Origin: an uncultured Prochlorococcus sp. | GTDB taxonomy: Bacteria; Cyanobacteriota; Cyanobacteriia; PCC-6307; Cyanobiaceae | NCBI GenBank assembly: GCA_902573045.1 | Contig: CACGIB010000002.1 | Coordinates: 1 to 64,000 of the forward strand | Reading direction: 5' to 3' | DNA length: 64,000 nucleotides | Shown here: one piece after another, positions 19,824 through 30,550 of the stretch | Position numbering within the stretch: position 1 is the first letter of the stretch | How the letters are laid out: each line of letters opens with the position of its first letter | Made by a program: the position numbers and the translations under genes | The notes under the pieces: model-generated | What the model was told of the DNA's origin: nothing | Database searches by the model: none | What the model saw: the letters and a program-made list of their open reading frames with translations, nothing else

Positions 19824-20915
19824 TCAGATATCAGAAATCATATAAATCCAGCATACTTTGAGAAGTTTTAATCCATCAATCCATCTTGATATATTTGGCG
19901 CTCCAGATTTTCTAGCGTAATATCTAACAGGATAATTTAGTATTTTAATATTATTGTTTGCAGCTTCGAATATTATTGTAAAGTCTCCAAATGGGTCAGA
20001 CTTGGAATCCCAACTTCCGTTTTGTTTCATAAGTTGAAAGAATTTTCTTGAAAAAACTTTTGTTCCACAGAGTGAATCTGATACAGGCTTATTTATGAGA
20101 ATTGATAGAAAAATTGCGAAGAGTCTATTTCCTATATAATTTGCCCATCTCATCGCATCTTTTTCCATTGGAAAAGTTGTGCGAGCGCAATTAATTAGGA
20201 TATTTTTATTTTTGGTTGATTCCATAATTGCTGCGATACTGTCATCAATATCTACAGTAAAATCACTATCAATTATGGCAAGGGTCTCACCTGAAGAAAT
20301 ATTAAATCCCTCTACGACTGCATTTTTCTTCCCTTTAGAAGTTTGTTTTAAAAGAGATATCTTGAAGAAACTTGAGAAATTTTCTTTTAATTCTTTCAAA
20401 ATGTCATATGTATTATCGTTGCTATTACCTTCAACAAATATGATTTCTAATTTATTGGGAATATCTTTGAATTTATTTAAAGCTTGAATTAGTAGTTCTT
20501 TATTACCAGCTTCATTTCTTGCAGGAATTACTATCGATATTAAATGTTTGGAGATATTCTCGCGGTACTTGTAAAAAACTATTTCTAGTTCGTAGGCAAG
20601 TTGTTTTATGACTGGTATTTTGCGAAAAATATTTTTAAGAGATTGTGGAATTCCCTTAGTGAGCAGAGGTGTTAATTTCTTTGCTTTCCATCTAATTGAT
20701 CTGTAGTTGTAAATTTCCGCTAGAGATTCAATATCGCATAAAGTTATTCTTGCTTTGCTTGTGGTTTCTCTAAAAATTCTTGAATCAAATCTTAGCCATC
20801 TTGTGATTGGTTCCCAAGTATTACCTCTGACTTTAATGGAAATAAATTCGTTATTATCTTTGAATAATTGATGAAGTTCATTATTAGTTAAATTCCAACT
20901 ATTAACAGATTTCAT
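19824..20915 (-). CDS. family 2 glycosyltransferase
   Basis: 363 residues. A GT2 (GT-A fold) catalytic domain begins near residue 127 with ISIVIPARNEAGN, continues with EIIFVEGNSNDNT and has the metal-binding acidic motif IIDSDFTVD, then a DSLCGTKVF segment typical of dolichyl-phosphate-mannose-synthase-like enzymes. The first 125 residues precede the domain and look unlike GT2; they could be the remnant of a larger bifunctional protein. It lies 40 bases downstream of the ArnT/PMT-like gene; such pairs often make and then use a polyprenyl-phosphate sugar. Substrate unknown. Confidence 0.85.
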   Translation of the reverse strand: MKSVNSWNLTNNELHQLFKDNNEFISIKVRGNTWEPITRWLRFDSRIFRETTSKARITLCDIESLAEIYNYRSIRWKAKKLTPLLTKGIPQSLKNIFRKIPVIKQLAYELEIVFYKYRENISKHLISIVIPARNEAGNKELLIQALNKFKDIPNKLEIIFVEGNSNDNTYDILKELKENFSSFFKISLLKQTSKGKKNAVVEGFNISSGETLAIIDSDFTVDIDDSIAAIMESTKNKNILINCARTTFPMEKDAMRWANYIGNRLFAIFLSILINKPVSDSLCGTKVFSRKFFQLMKQNGSWDSKSDPFGDFTIIFEAANNNIKILNYPVRYYARKSGAPNISRWIDGLKLLKVCWIYMISDI

Positions 20916-20955
20916 TTTTTGAGTTTAAAAGACATTTTTACTATATATGGATTTT

Positions 20956-22509
20956 TTACTTTTTTAATATTAATTTCCATGGTTTTAAAATATCATTTTC
21001 GTATATCACTTCATAAGAATAAACATTGTTTTTTATTTTTTTAAAGTCAGTTGTCCATGCTAATTCTGATTTTTTTAACTGATCAATACTCTCTATTCCT
21101 TCACCTAGTTTAGGAGTTAATAAAGAAATTTTTATGATTTTTGATTGCGTTTGAGAATTGTTTATTCCTGATTTATCAACCTTTATTGTTTGGTTTTTTA
21201 CTATATCAAGAGATGATATATATTCCATTCTTTCTCTTAGTTCTCTTGATCTATCAGTGAATAATCCTGATTGCAAAAGAAACGAAGTTAGTAAGTAAGG
21301 CCCAATTATAAGAGGTATTAATACATCTTTGAATGAGTTTTTATGTTTTATAAATGACCAAGAAAGTCCGAATAACAATAATCCAAGGGTTAGGAATGTA
21401 TTTCCCTTAGAGTTCAAGTTAATAGTATTTTTAAAGAAAAAATAATATGTAAAAGTTAGAGCAAATATAAAAAATGGAATTATTTTTGAAGTTATCAATA
21501 TAAAAATTTGACTATATTTTTTAGAATTAAACAAATATTTTATTCCTATATAAGTATTTAATGAAAAAATAGATGAAATTTGTAGAGCATAATAGGGAGT
21601 TTTAGTAGAGAAAATACTCAGAGTCGATATTAATATTAGGGGGAAAAAAGTGAGTATGTATCTATTCTCTTTACTTTGGGATATGTTACTTATTGTGCCA
21701 ATAATTGCGAAAAAACTCCATGGCAGGAACGTTGCTGGGATATTCCAAAAATAATAGTAAAAAGGATTTGTAAATGTATTTTTATTAGAAAGAAAGTTAA
21801 ACTTTTCAATTAAATAAAAAATAATATTTTTCTCTAAATAAGGGTCGATAGAAAACGCCCAAAATAAATAAGGAAGAAATCCAATTAGTAGTCCCAGCCA
21901 AAAGAATTTGCTTAAAAAAAGATTCTTTTTAATAAAAAGATATGGTGAAAGTGATAATAAAGGTACAAATACTAAAAAAGTTTTCATCATAAAAGCTAAG
22001 CCAATCCAAATTCCAAAAAGCATAATATTGAATTTGTTATCTTTACTTTTGATTTTGACTAGAGATAATACCCCAATAGTTACTAAGCATGAATAGATGA
22101 TATCTTGAGTGGCTAAGTGTGAGTAGTCAAACCATAGATATGTAGTAGCAAGTATTAGTGGGGATATAATTGCATATTTTTTATTCAATAATTCTTCATG
22201 TAATTTATAAGTTATGAATAACATCAATATTGAAGCTGCTGTTGTGGGTAGATAGGCAGAAAAAATATTTCTACCAAATAAGTCTTGCGACTTCGCAATT
22301 AAAAACTGCAATCCTATTGTTCTATCTAGAGTAAATTCATCCCACCAAAGAGGAATTATCCAGTTACCTTTATCAAGTATCCATCTAGCTTGTAATGCAT
22401 AAAACCCTTCATCAAAAGCAATATAACTTCTTTTTCCAAAAGAAAATATTAGAGGAACAAAAATAAATAATTTTAAAACAGATTTAAATTTTAAAATTCT
22501 ATTAATCAT
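20956..22509 (-). CDS. ArnT/PMT-like membrane glycosyltransferase
   Basis: 517 residues with many hydrophobic segments (roughly ten) and a GT-C layout: an N-terminal segment RSYIAFDEGFYALQARW, whose acidic residues sit where the first periplasmic loop of PMT/ArnT enzymes carries its catalytic Asp/Glu. This family moves sugars from a polyprenyl-phosphate carrier to lipid A or proteins outside the membrane. The gene is rich in AT and in Ile, Phe and Leu codons. It is the first gene after tRNA-Thr on the minus strand and pairs with the GT2 gene. The sugar and acceptor cannot be told from sequence. Confidence 0.82.
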   Translation of the reverse strand: MINRILKFKSVLKLFIFVPLIFSFGKRSYIAFDEGFYALQARWILDKGNWIIPLWWDEFTLDRTIGLQFLIAKSQDLFGRNIFSAYLPTTAASILMLFITYKLHEELLNKKYAIISPLILATTYLWFDYSHLATQDIIYSCLVTIGVLSLVKIKSKDNKFNIMLFGIWIGLAFMMKTFLVFVPLLSLSPYLFIKKNLFLSKFFWLGLLIGFLPYLFWAFSIDPYLEKNIIFYLIEKFNFLSNKNTFTNPFYYYFWNIPATFLPWSFFAIIGTISNISQSKENRYILTFFPLILISTLSIFSTKTPYYALQISSIFSLNTYIGIKYLFNSKKYSQIFILITSKIIPFFIFALTFTYYFFFKNTINLNSKGNTFLTLGLLLFGLSWSFIKHKNSFKDVLIPLIIGPYLLTSFLLQSGLFTDRSRELRERMEYISSLDIVKNQTIKVDKSGINNSQTQSKIIKISLLTPKLGEGIESIDQLKKSELAWTTDFKKIKNNVYSYEVIYENDILKPWKLILKK

Positions 22510-22534
22510 TTTTGTTTTTAATTAACTTTTGAAA

Positions 22535-22606
22535 TGCCGATAATTGGAATTGAACCAATGACCTACTGTTTACGAGACAGTTGCTCTACCGCTGAGCTAT
22601 ATCGGC
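22535..22606 (-). tRNA. tRNA-Thr (anticodon CGU)
   Basis: The 72-base minus-strand sequence folds as a full cloverleaf: seven-base acceptor stem GCCGATA/TATCGGC with discriminator A, D arm GCTC/GAGC, anticodon stem ACTGT/ACAGT around the loop CTCGTAA (anticodon CGT, reading ACG), and T arm ATTGG/CCAAT with loop TTCAATT. CCA is not encoded. It lies between a glycosyltransferase gene and the DUF3493 gene. Confidence 0.95.
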
Positions 22607-22644
22607 AATACTAAAATATTGAAATTTTCGTATAGAATCAATTT

Positions 22645-22650
22645 TATAAT
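22645..22650 (+). promoter_or_regulatory. candidate -10 box for the DUF3493 gene
   Basis: Perfect TATAAT, 17 bases before the ATG at 22662; a TTGAAA at 22619-22624 is 20 bases upstream, a little far for a -35. Confidence 0.3.
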
Positions 22651-22661
22651 TTTGATGATTA

Positions 22662-22898
22662 ATGTCAAAAATAGATCCTGAATTAAAAAAAAAACTATTG
22701 AGCGAATCCCAGGCTCCGTTCAAGGGTTTGAGGAGAATATTGTGGATAGCCTTTAGTGGTTCAGCATTTTTAGGTCTTTTAATAATGCTTTCCCAAATTG
22801 CAACAAGTAATGAATTGCAGCAAAATAATCTTCTTATACAATTGGGCGCTTGTATATTGTTTCCTACTTTATTATTCTTAGATAGGAATAAAGATTGA
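22662..22898 (+). CDS. small membrane protein, DUF3493-like
   Basis: 78 residues: a polar start with KAPFKGLRR-like sequence (SQAPFKGLRRILW), then two hydrophobic helices (about 28-46 and 56-71) and a charged end. This matches DUF3493, a domain shared by cyanobacteria and the plant LPA3 protein involved in photosystem II assembly. A photosynthesis-related membrane role is therefore plausible but only by family. It stands alone on the plus strand and converges on infB. Confidence 0.7.
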   Translation: MSKIDPELKKKLLSESQAPFKGLRRILWIAFSGSAFLGLLIMLSQIATSNELQQNNLLIQLGACILFPTLLFLDRNKD

Positions 22899-22916
22899 TT
22901 TAGTTAAATATTTAAT

Positions 22917-25900
22917 TTATTGAGTTAATGTTCTCTTTTTGGTGACAAATTTGAATGCTTCTATAATGTCTCCATTAATCCAAGAAGAGAATTTATCGCA
23001 TCCAACTCCACATTCAAATCCAGTATTTACTTCTTTAACATCATCTTTAGATCTCTTTAGGGAGTCTAAATTTCCTTCAAAAATTACTTTATCTGATCTA
23101 ATAACTCTAAGAGAGCAATTCCGTTGTAATTTACCAGATTGTATATAACAGCCTGCGATAGCTCCTCTACCAACTGCGAAAGTTGCTCGAACTTCGGCTT
23201 TTCCTAATGATTCTTCCACAAGATCAGGTTCAAGGAGACCTTCCATGGCCAACTGAATATCTTCTAAAAGTTTATAGATTACTTCATATTCTCTTATGTC
23301 AACGTCATTAGCATCAGCTGCTCTCTTTGCTCCTGATGCCAATGAGGTGTTAAACCCGATGATTACTGACCCTGATGCAGCAGCTAGATCTATATCTGTC
23401 TCGGTTATTTCTCCAGGAGCAGAAAGGAGAACTCTGACTTGGACTTCATTTTTTGGTAATTGTTCTAGTGATCCTAATATCGCTTCAACACTACCTTGAA
23501 CATCAGCTTTAAGAATTAAGTTTAACTCTTTTAATTCTCCATCATTTGCTTGAGTTGATAAGGATGATAAGCTAACTCTTCTGGAGGCCATTTGCTGAGC
23601 TAATTTTGTGGCTCTTGCATCTGTTGCCCTGTCTCCGACAATCGCTCGAGCAGTTTTATCATCAGGGTAAACTTCGAATTCATCACCTGCTGTGGGTACT
23701 TCACTGAATCCTAGTGCTTCTACAGGGAATGATGGTCCTGCTTCTTTGATTCTATTACCATGTTCATCGACCATTGCTCTAATTTTCCCAAGGACTGAAC
23801 CCGCAGCTAAAACATCCCCAGATTTTAAGGTTCCATTTTGTACTAACAAAGTAGCCACAGGGCCTTTGGCCTTATCTAGGTGGGCTTCAATAACAGTCCC
23901 TTTAGCATATCTGTGAGGGTTAGCCTGTAGATCTTCAACTTCTGAAACTAATAAAATCATTTCGAGCAATTTATCAATATTTTGTTTTTTGATCGCACTT
24001 ACTGGAACCATCACCGTTTCTCCTCCCCAATCTTCAGCAATCAAATCTTTTTCTGATAGTTCTTGCTTGACTCTTTCTGGAGATGCCCCTTCTTTGTCAA
24101 TCTTATTTATTGCTACAACAATTGGTACTTTTGCGGCCCTTGCATGGCTGATAGCTTCAAGTGTTTGAGGCCTGCAACCATCATCTGCAGCAACCACAAG
24201 AACAGCTACATCCGTGACTTTTGTACCTCTTGCTCTCATGGCTGTAAAGGCTTCATGACCAGGGGTATCAAGAAAAGTTAATTTTTTCTTTTTAGATTCA
24301 TGTTCAAATTCAACTTGATAAGCCCCTATATGTTGAGTGATTCCTCCTGCTTCTCCCGAAGCTACCCTTGACTCTCTGATGGAATCTAAAAGACTTGTTT
24401 TGCCATGATCTACATGACCCATTACTGTAATTACAGGTGGTCTTTTTATTAGACTATCAATATCTTCTGACTCAATCATATCTACTGTTTTCTCCGCAGC
24501 TTCTTGGATATCATCTTGTAAGACAGGTACCCCAAATTCTTCTGCTACCGTTTCGATAGTTGCCAAGTCAAGCGATTGAGTAACGGTTGCAGTAATTCCT
24601 TTAAAGAAAAGAGATTTTATTATCTCAGAACTTTCAAGACTTAATTTATCGGCTAGTTCTTGAACTGTTAAATTATCTTCGGGGACTATTATCATTTCAG
24701 GTCTTACTTGTTTGGCTTCTTTGGCAGCTTTTAACTCCATAGCTCTTCTTTTCTGCCTTTGCCTGGTCGTCTCTTTTTTCTTCTTCTTAAATTGTTTTAT
24801 AGATTTTTGAGATTTGGTTTCATCAGACTTTTCTTTCTTAGGGCGTGCCAAACTAGCTGATAAAATAGAAATTTTCTCGCCTGAATATCCACTGGTTTCA
24901 GATGTTAAAGAATCATCATTCTCACCGATAATATGAACTTTCTGTCTTTGTTTTTGGGGATTTTTGGTTCTTAATGCTTCAAGTTTAGCGCTATCATCCC
25001 AGTCTGTTTTTCTAGGTTTATTAGAACTATTTGAAAATGCTCTATTAGGTGGTTTTTTGGAACTTGGAGTGGCGTTTGGTCTATTATTTGGAGCTTTTAC
25101 CTTTTGTTTAGTGGTCTCAGTATTTTGTTTTTCGTTATTCTTTATAACTTGTTTGTTATTTTGAGATTTGTTAGTTTTTTGAAGTTGTAAAAGTTCATTA
25201 GGCGATACAGGCTTCCTAATCCCAGGTGAATTTTGACCATTGAATCTAGAATTAGGCCTATTAGGCATGCCAGGTCTATTAGGAGCACCAGGTTTATTAG
25301 GATTAACTTGTCTATTGTAGGATCCAGGTCTGGCTTGATCTGATGGTTTATTTCTTAATCCAGGCCTATTGGGCATGCCAGGTCTATTAGGAGTACCAGG
25401 CCTATTAGGATTAGCTTGTCTACTATAGGATCCAGGTCTGGCTTGATCCGATGGTCTATTTCTTAATCCAGGCCTGTTAGGAGCTCCAGGTCTATTTGAG
25501 AAAGTTTGTTTAAAAGAATTGTTTTTCTTATTGTTACTTTGCTGATTGATATCCTCTCTTCTTATAGGAGCTCCAACGAGTTCAGGGGGATTTGCTTTAT
25601 TATTAGAGTTTTTTGTTTTAGGTTTGTTTGTATTTTGATCAGGTTTGTTTGATAGTTTTCTTTTCTCCTCTGAATTGAAGAATTTCTGAGATGATTCATT
25701 AGATTTAACATTATTATTTATATTTTTGGGCTTTGCAATTAATTCAATAGTGCTTTTTGAAGGATTTTTACTTGGGGGTATAGTGTTATTTCGGAAAGTT
25801 TTTTTATCTTGTTTAAAGTTTTGTGAAGGTTGAGGTTTTATATTTTGATTTATACGATTGGCTTGAGATTGCGAACTTTTTACAATAGTCGGTTTATTGA

Positions 25901-26270
25901 GATTTTTAGGTTGATTTGAAATTATTTTTAGACTCTCAGGTTTATTTAGAGGTTTTATCAATAATGGATTTTTGTTTGGATTATCTTTGAGAGGTTTCTC
26001 TTTTAAAGCAGGTTTACCTTCTTTGTTTTGTTTGTAATTATCATTTTTAATTGAAGGCTTGTTAATGGAAAGAATTTTTTTATCTGTATTTTTATCTGTA
26101 TTTTTTTTATTAATAAGATTTTTTATTTTTTTTGCTTCCTCTGCACTAATTGAACTGCTATGACTTTTTACTGATATTGAAAGTTTTTGAGCGGCATCCA
26201 ATATATCTTTATTTTCCAGATTTAAGTCTCTGGAAAGTTCGTAAATTCTGATTTTATCGCTGATAGTCAT
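22917..26270 (-). CDS. infB: translation initiation factor IF-2
   Basis: GTPase that brings initiator tRNA to the 30S subunit and promotes subunit joining. The conserved half begins near residue 535; G motifs are GHVDHGKTS near 615, DTPGHEAF and NKID, then domains II to IV. The first 500 residues are a long, basic, Asn/Lys/Pro-rich region with a tandem RPG-type repeat (about residues 255-345). The total of 1117 residues is typical for cyanobacteria, which have long IF-2 N-termini. An IF2_N-type small domain starts the chain. Last gene of the rimP-nusA-ylxR-infB operon. Confidence 0.97.
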   Translation of the reverse strand: MTISDKIRIYELSRDLNLENKDILDAAQKLSISVKSHSSSISAEEAKKIKNLINKKNTDKNTDKKILSINKPSIKNDNYKQNKEGKPALKEKPLKDNPNKNPLLIKPLNKPESLKIISNQPKNLNKPTIVKSSQSQANRINQNIKPQPSQNFKQDKKTFRNNTIPPSKNPSKSTIELIAKPKNINNNVKSNESSQKFFNSEEKRKLSNKPDQNTNKPKTKNSNNKANPPELVGAPIRREDINQQSNNKKNNSFKQTFSNRPGAPNRPGLRNRPSDQARPGSYSRQANPNRPGTPNRPGMPNRPGLRNKPSDQARPGSYNRQVNPNKPGAPNRPGMPNRPNSRFNGQNSPGIRKPVSPNELLQLQKTNKSQNNKQVIKNNEKQNTETTKQKVKAPNNRPNATPSSKKPPNRAFSNSSNKPRKTDWDDSAKLEALRTKNPQKQRQKVHIIGENDDSLTSETSGYSGEKISILSASLARPKKEKSDETKSQKSIKQFKKKKKETTRQRQKRRAMELKAAKEAKQVRPEMIIVPEDNLTVQELADKLSLESSEIIKSLFFKGITATVTQSLDLATIETVAEEFGVPVLQDDIQEAAEKTVDMIESEDIDSLIKRPPVITVMGHVDHGKTSLLDSIRESRVASGEAGGITQHIGAYQVEFEHESKKKKLTFLDTPGHEAFTAMRARGTKVTDVAVLVVAADDGCRPQTLEAISHARAAKVPIVVAINKIDKEGASPERVKQELSEKDLIAEDWGGETVMVPVSAIKKQNIDKLLEMILLVSEVEDLQANPHRYAKGTVIEAHLDKAKGPVATLLVQNGTLKSGDVLAAGSVLGKIRAMVDEHGNRIKEAGPSFPVEALGFSEVPTAGDEFEVYPDDKTARAIVGDRATDARATKLAQQMASRRVSLSSLSTQANDGELKELNLILKADVQGSVEAILGSLEQLPKNEVQVRVLLSAPGEITETDIDLAAASGSVIIGFNTSLASGAKRAADANDVDIREYEVIYKLLEDIQLAMEGLLEPDLVEESLGKAEVRATFAVGRGAIAGCYIQSGKLQRNCSLRVIRSDKVIFEGNLDSLKRSKDDVKEVNTGFECGVGCDKFSSWINGDIIEAFKFVTKKRTLTQ
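25261..25476 (-). repeat. two tandem 108-bp direct repeats within infB
   Basis: Units at 25261-25368 and 25369-25476 align without gaps, with about ten mismatches by hand count, mostly at third codon positions. They encode a 36-residue module rich in Asn, Arg, Pro and Gly ([17 protein letters not shown] core). A partial third copy flanks each side. The exact multiple of three keeps the frame. Confidence 0.9.
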
Positions 26271-26317
26271 TTAATCTGTTTTGTACTCTTTTTGAAATTG
26301 AAGAGGAATTAATTTAA

Positions 26318-26599
26318 TTATATTCCCTTATTGGGATAGTCATTGTAGCTTGTAATTTCTTTTTCAAAAATATCAATAAATTCAGGATCTAAAGACATTT
26401 TTAGAGCTTTTTGAAGCTTTTTTTTGATCTTTGAATCTGAGTAACATTTTTTTGACTTGCAAATGTAAGCTGATCGCCCCATCCCCCTTTGAAACATAAT
26501 GCCTTGCTTATGATCTTTGGTAATCTTTAAAAGGTTTTTCCTGTCATATGTTTTTCTACATGAAATGCATATACGCATAACAGGTGTTTGTTGTGTCAC
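26318..26599 (-). CDS. ylxR: YlxR family RNA-binding protein (DUF448)
   Basis: 93 residues with the family pattern: RICISCRKTYDRKNLLKI near the start and GRSAYIC in the middle. YlxR proteins sit between nusA and infB in many bacteria; in some they bind RNA (RNase P has been reported as a partner) or act as a nucleoid-associated regulator. The ATG overlaps the stop of nusA by four bases, so translation is coupled, and infB follows 47 bases later. Confidence 0.92.
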   Translation of the reverse strand: MTQQTPVMRICISCRKTYDRKNLLKITKDHKQGIMFQRGMGRSAYICKSKKCYSDSKIKKKLQKALKMSLDPEFIDIFEKEITSYNDYPNKGI

Positions 26600-27999
26600 C
26601 GTTTTCTCTCCTCTTTGGAGGTTATTTCACTATCTTGAACAGTCTCTAATTGATCATTATCTGAGAAGGTCTCTCCTTCATATATTTCTTGTCCATATTC
26701 TTCATCATCTTCGGGAAGGGGATAAAGCTCTCGTAATCTTGCATCTTCTGCAGCACGCTCAGCTTGTTCTGCTTCTAATCTCAGCTCTGCTTCTCGTTGG
26801 AGTTTCTCTTCATCTTCTCGTTGTCTTATTAATTCAAAGACTGCAGTATCTTCTGCTTCTTGATCGTATTCATGTGAGTTTTTTACATCAATCTTCCAGC
26901 CAGTTAATCTTGCAGCGAGTCTTACATTTTGACCTTCTCTACCAATTGCGAGACTCAATTGATCAGGAGGAACTAGTACGTGCGCATGTTGTCCTTCTGG
27001 GTCAACTAGTCTCACAAGATCGACTTTCGCAGGACTTAAAGAATTTAAAATATACTGAATTGGGTCAGATGACCATTTGATTACATCGATTTTTTCTCCT
27101 CTTAATTCATTAACTACTTGTTGAATTCTTGCTCCTCTAGCTCCAATACAGGCTCCTACAGGATCAACTTCTTGTTCAACACTATCAACAGCCACTTTTG
27201 TTCTTGGGCCAACAGCTCTTGAAGGAGGATTTGCTTCTCTTGAAACAGCAACAATTTTTACTGTACCTTCTTGAATTTCCGGTACTTCATTTTCAAATAA
27301 GTAAACGACTAATCCCGCATTTGCTCTACTTACAAAGAGTTGTGGACCTTTTCTAGCTATTTCGCTAACTTCTTTCAAGAATACTTTGAAAGTTGCATTC
27401 GCTCTGTAATTATCATTTGGTAATTGATCTCTTTTGGGAAGTTCGGCCTCCACTTCAGGTCTTCCAATCCCTGAACTAACTCCCATAATTACTGATTGTC
27501 TTTCAAATCTTATAACTCTTGCAGTTAAAACAGGATCTTCCAAATCTGCAAATTCTTCCTGGATCATTTTTCTTTGTTGATCTCTTAATTTTTGTGCTAA
27601 AACTTGCTTTGTTGTTGAAGCAGCCATTCGCCCAAAATCCTCTTTTTCTGGAGTAACGTCTAAAACAACAGTGTCACCTATTTGAGCATCATCAGCGACT
27701 TGTTTTACTTCTACTAAAGATATTTGATGATCTTCGCTCTCAACTTCTTCAACAATTATTTTACTTGATAAAATTCTATACCCTTCTTCATCTAAATCTA
27801 GTCCAACATCGAAATTACTAAAGTATTCTTCATCAAATGGATCTTCGTTAACTCCAATGTAAAATGTTTTCCTATATTTTTCGTAGCCTTTTAATAAAGC
27901 CTCGCGTAAGGCAGTTTCGACGATATTAGGAGGTAACTTTTTTTCCTCACTAATATCGTCAATAAGATTGTTTAGACCTGGGAGAATAACTAATGCCAT
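26596..27999 (-). CDS. nusA: transcription termination/antitermination factor NusA
   Basis: Binds RNA polymerase and nascent RNA to control pausing, termination and antitermination. Order of domains: N-terminal polymerase-binding domain (about 1-125), S1 (about 130-200), KH1 and KH2 (about 225-370; DPVGACIGARGARI and LAIGREGQNVRLA are the KH signatures). It lacks the C-terminal acidic repeats of E. coli NusA; instead there is a Glu-rich, likely coiled-coil tail of about 85 residues. 467 residues fits cyanobacteria. It lies between rimP and ylxR. Confidence 0.96.
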   Translation of the reverse strand: MALVILPGLNNLIDDISEEKKLPPNIVETALREALLKGYEKYRKTFYIGVNEDPFDEEYFSNFDVGLDLDEEGYRILSSKIIVEEVESEDHQISLVEVKQVADDAQIGDTVVLDVTPEKEDFGRMAASTTKQVLAQKLRDQQRKMIQEEFADLEDPVLTARVIRFERQSVIMGVSSGIGRPEVEAELPKRDQLPNDNYRANATFKVFLKEVSEIARKGPQLFVSRANAGLVVYLFENEVPEIQEGTVKIVAVSREANPPSRAVGPRTKVAVDSVEQEVDPVGACIGARGARIQQVVNELRGEKIDVIKWSSDPIQYILNSLSPAKVDLVRLVDPEGQHAHVLVPPDQLSLAIGREGQNVRLAARLTGWKIDVKNSHEYDQEAEDTAVFELIRQREDEEKLQREAELRLEAEQAERAAEDARLRELYPLPEDDEEYGQEIYEGETFSDNDQLETVQDSEITSKEERKR

Positions 28000-28032
28000 C
28001 TATGATGGGGAAATGGATAATGTTTGAAATAA

Positions 28033-28536
28033 TTAATCTTTTAATGAACAAAGACTAATCTTAAGTACTTCATTAAAAGGGATTTTTTTAATCTTTCCTT
28101 TAATGTTAATGGCTAAATAATCTTTAGACTTTTCATAAAGTAAACCATTCAGAAATTTTTGTTTGGAAATTTTTTGGTTTAACTCAACATTAACTGGGAA
28201 ACCCTTAAAAGTTTTGAAGTCTCTTTCTGAGGTTAATTCATCACTGACCCCTTGACTACTTATTTCTAACACATATGAACAATTTAAAAGATTTGAATTT
28301 TCTATTTCTTCAGATGCTGGGTTATTAAATAAAGCACAATCATCAAGTGAAATATCATCGCCATTAGTTTTTTTTATAACGATTTCAATAACAGTTGGAT
28401 TTTGATTAGTTTTAATATTTAAACTGCAGATTTCGAAATTCCATAAATTGGCAACTTCTTTTAAAAGATTTTCTAGTTTAATTTTGTTTTCTTTATTCAA
28501 ATTTATATATGCAAATTGATTTAAAATAATTTTCAC
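28033..28536 (-). CDS. rimP: ribosome maturation factor RimP
   Basis: Needed for 30S subunit maturation. The 167 residues show the two-part RimP pattern: an N-terminal alpha/beta domain containing [10 protein letters not shown] and the segment [29 protein letters not shown] motif, and a C-terminal Sm-like domain. Sequence is more divergent than in most phyla, common in picocyanobacteria. First gene of the rimP-nusA-ylxR-infB operon, divergent from the HtrA protease gene with a 122-base gap that holds no clear promoter. Confidence 0.88.
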   Translation of the reverse strand: MKIILNQFAYINLNKENKIKLENLLKEVANLWNFEICSLNIKTNQNPTVIEIVIKKTNGDDISLDDCALFNNPASEEIENSNLLNCSYVLEISSQGVSDELTSERDFKTFKGFPVNVELNQKISKQKFLNGLLYEKSKDYLAINIKGKIKKIPFNEVLKISLCSLKD

Positions 28537-28658
28537 ATATAAAAAATTTTTTTTCTATGGATGATTCAAAAATTTGTATTTTATGGATGTAAACAAAAAA
28601 ACAACAATAATATATTTCTTCAATTAGATTTGAAAAATATTTTAAAATACTTATATAG

Positions 28659-29789
<1,131 letters not shown>

Positions 29790-29836
29790 ATCACCCAGTG
29801 AAATTTAATAATCTATAAACTTAAAAAAAAAAGATT

Positions 29837-30550
29837 TTGGATTCACAAACTCAAATGAAACAAATAGTTGCTGATGCAGCAATTAAAGAAGTAAAGAGTG
29901 ACATGGTTCTTGGTTTAGGATCTGGATCTACAGCCGCGCTTATGATAAAAAGCCTTGCGGATGAAATTCGTTCTGGACAAATACAAAATATAAGAGGTGT
30001 AGCAACTTCCTTTCAATCAGAAGTTTTAGCTCTTGAACTAAATATCCCGCTTGTAGATTTATCTTCTGTTTCTCAAATTGATTTAGCTATTGATGGAGCA
30101 GATGAAGTTGATCCTGCATTTCAATTAATAAAAGGAGGAGGAGCATGTCATGTTAGAGAAAAGTTAGTTGCATCTAAAGCTAATCAATTATTGATTGTTG
30201 TCGACGAAACTAAACTTGTAAAAAACTTAAATCATTCTTTTCCTTTACCTGTAGAGGTCCTTCCAAATGCTTGGAAGCAAGTTCAGGAAGTAATTAATGA
30301 GATGGATGGCAGTTCAACTTTAAGAATGGCTACTAAAAAAGCTGGTCCAGTTGTTACTGATCAGGGCAACCTAATTCTTGATGTAATGTTTAATAAGGGT
30401 ATTAAGAATCCAAAAGACATTGAAATGAATATTAATAACATTCCAGGAGTATTAGAAAACGGATTATTCGTTGATGTTACAGACAAAGTATTGGTTGGTA
30501 AAATTGAAAATAGTACTCCAGTTGTTTATTCTCCCTCAAAAGTTGCCTAA
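29837..30550 (+). CDS. rpiA: ribose-5-phosphate isomerase A
   Basis: Interconverts ribose 5-phosphate and ribulose 5-phosphate, used in the Calvin cycle and pentose phosphate pathway. The signatures [23 protein letters not shown] and the catalytic-loop [11 protein letters not shown] are present; 237 residues is normal. The start is a TTG at 29837 (MDSQTQMKQ); an ATG six codons later is possible but the TTG fits the usual N-terminus better. The 3' end overlaps hisD by four bases tail to tail. Confidence 0.96.
   Translation: MDSQTQMKQIVADAAIKEVKSDMVLGLGSGSTAALMIKSLADEIRSGQIQNIRGVATSFQSEVLALELNIPLVDLSSVSQIDLAIDGADEVDPAFQLIKGGGACHVREKLVASKANQLLIVVDETKLVKNLNHSFPLPVEVLPNAWKQVQEVINEMDGSSTLRMATKKAGPVVTDQGNLILDVMFNKGIKNPKDIEMNINNIPGVLENGLFVDVTDKVLVGKIENSTPVVYSPSKVA

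Noticed and set aside
22535..22606. tRNA-Thr as an integration site
   Set aside because: I found no integrase gene and no repeated copy of the tRNA 3' end nearby.
25261..25476. CRISPR-like tandem repeats
   Set aside because: Units are 108 bases, contiguous without spacers, in frame within infB, and encode a protein module.
26517..27080. Long open frame of 187 codons antisense to nusA
   Set aside because: It lies wholly over nusA, which has clear S1 and KH domains; the antisense product is Leu/His-rich as expected from the reverse of Glu-rich coding.
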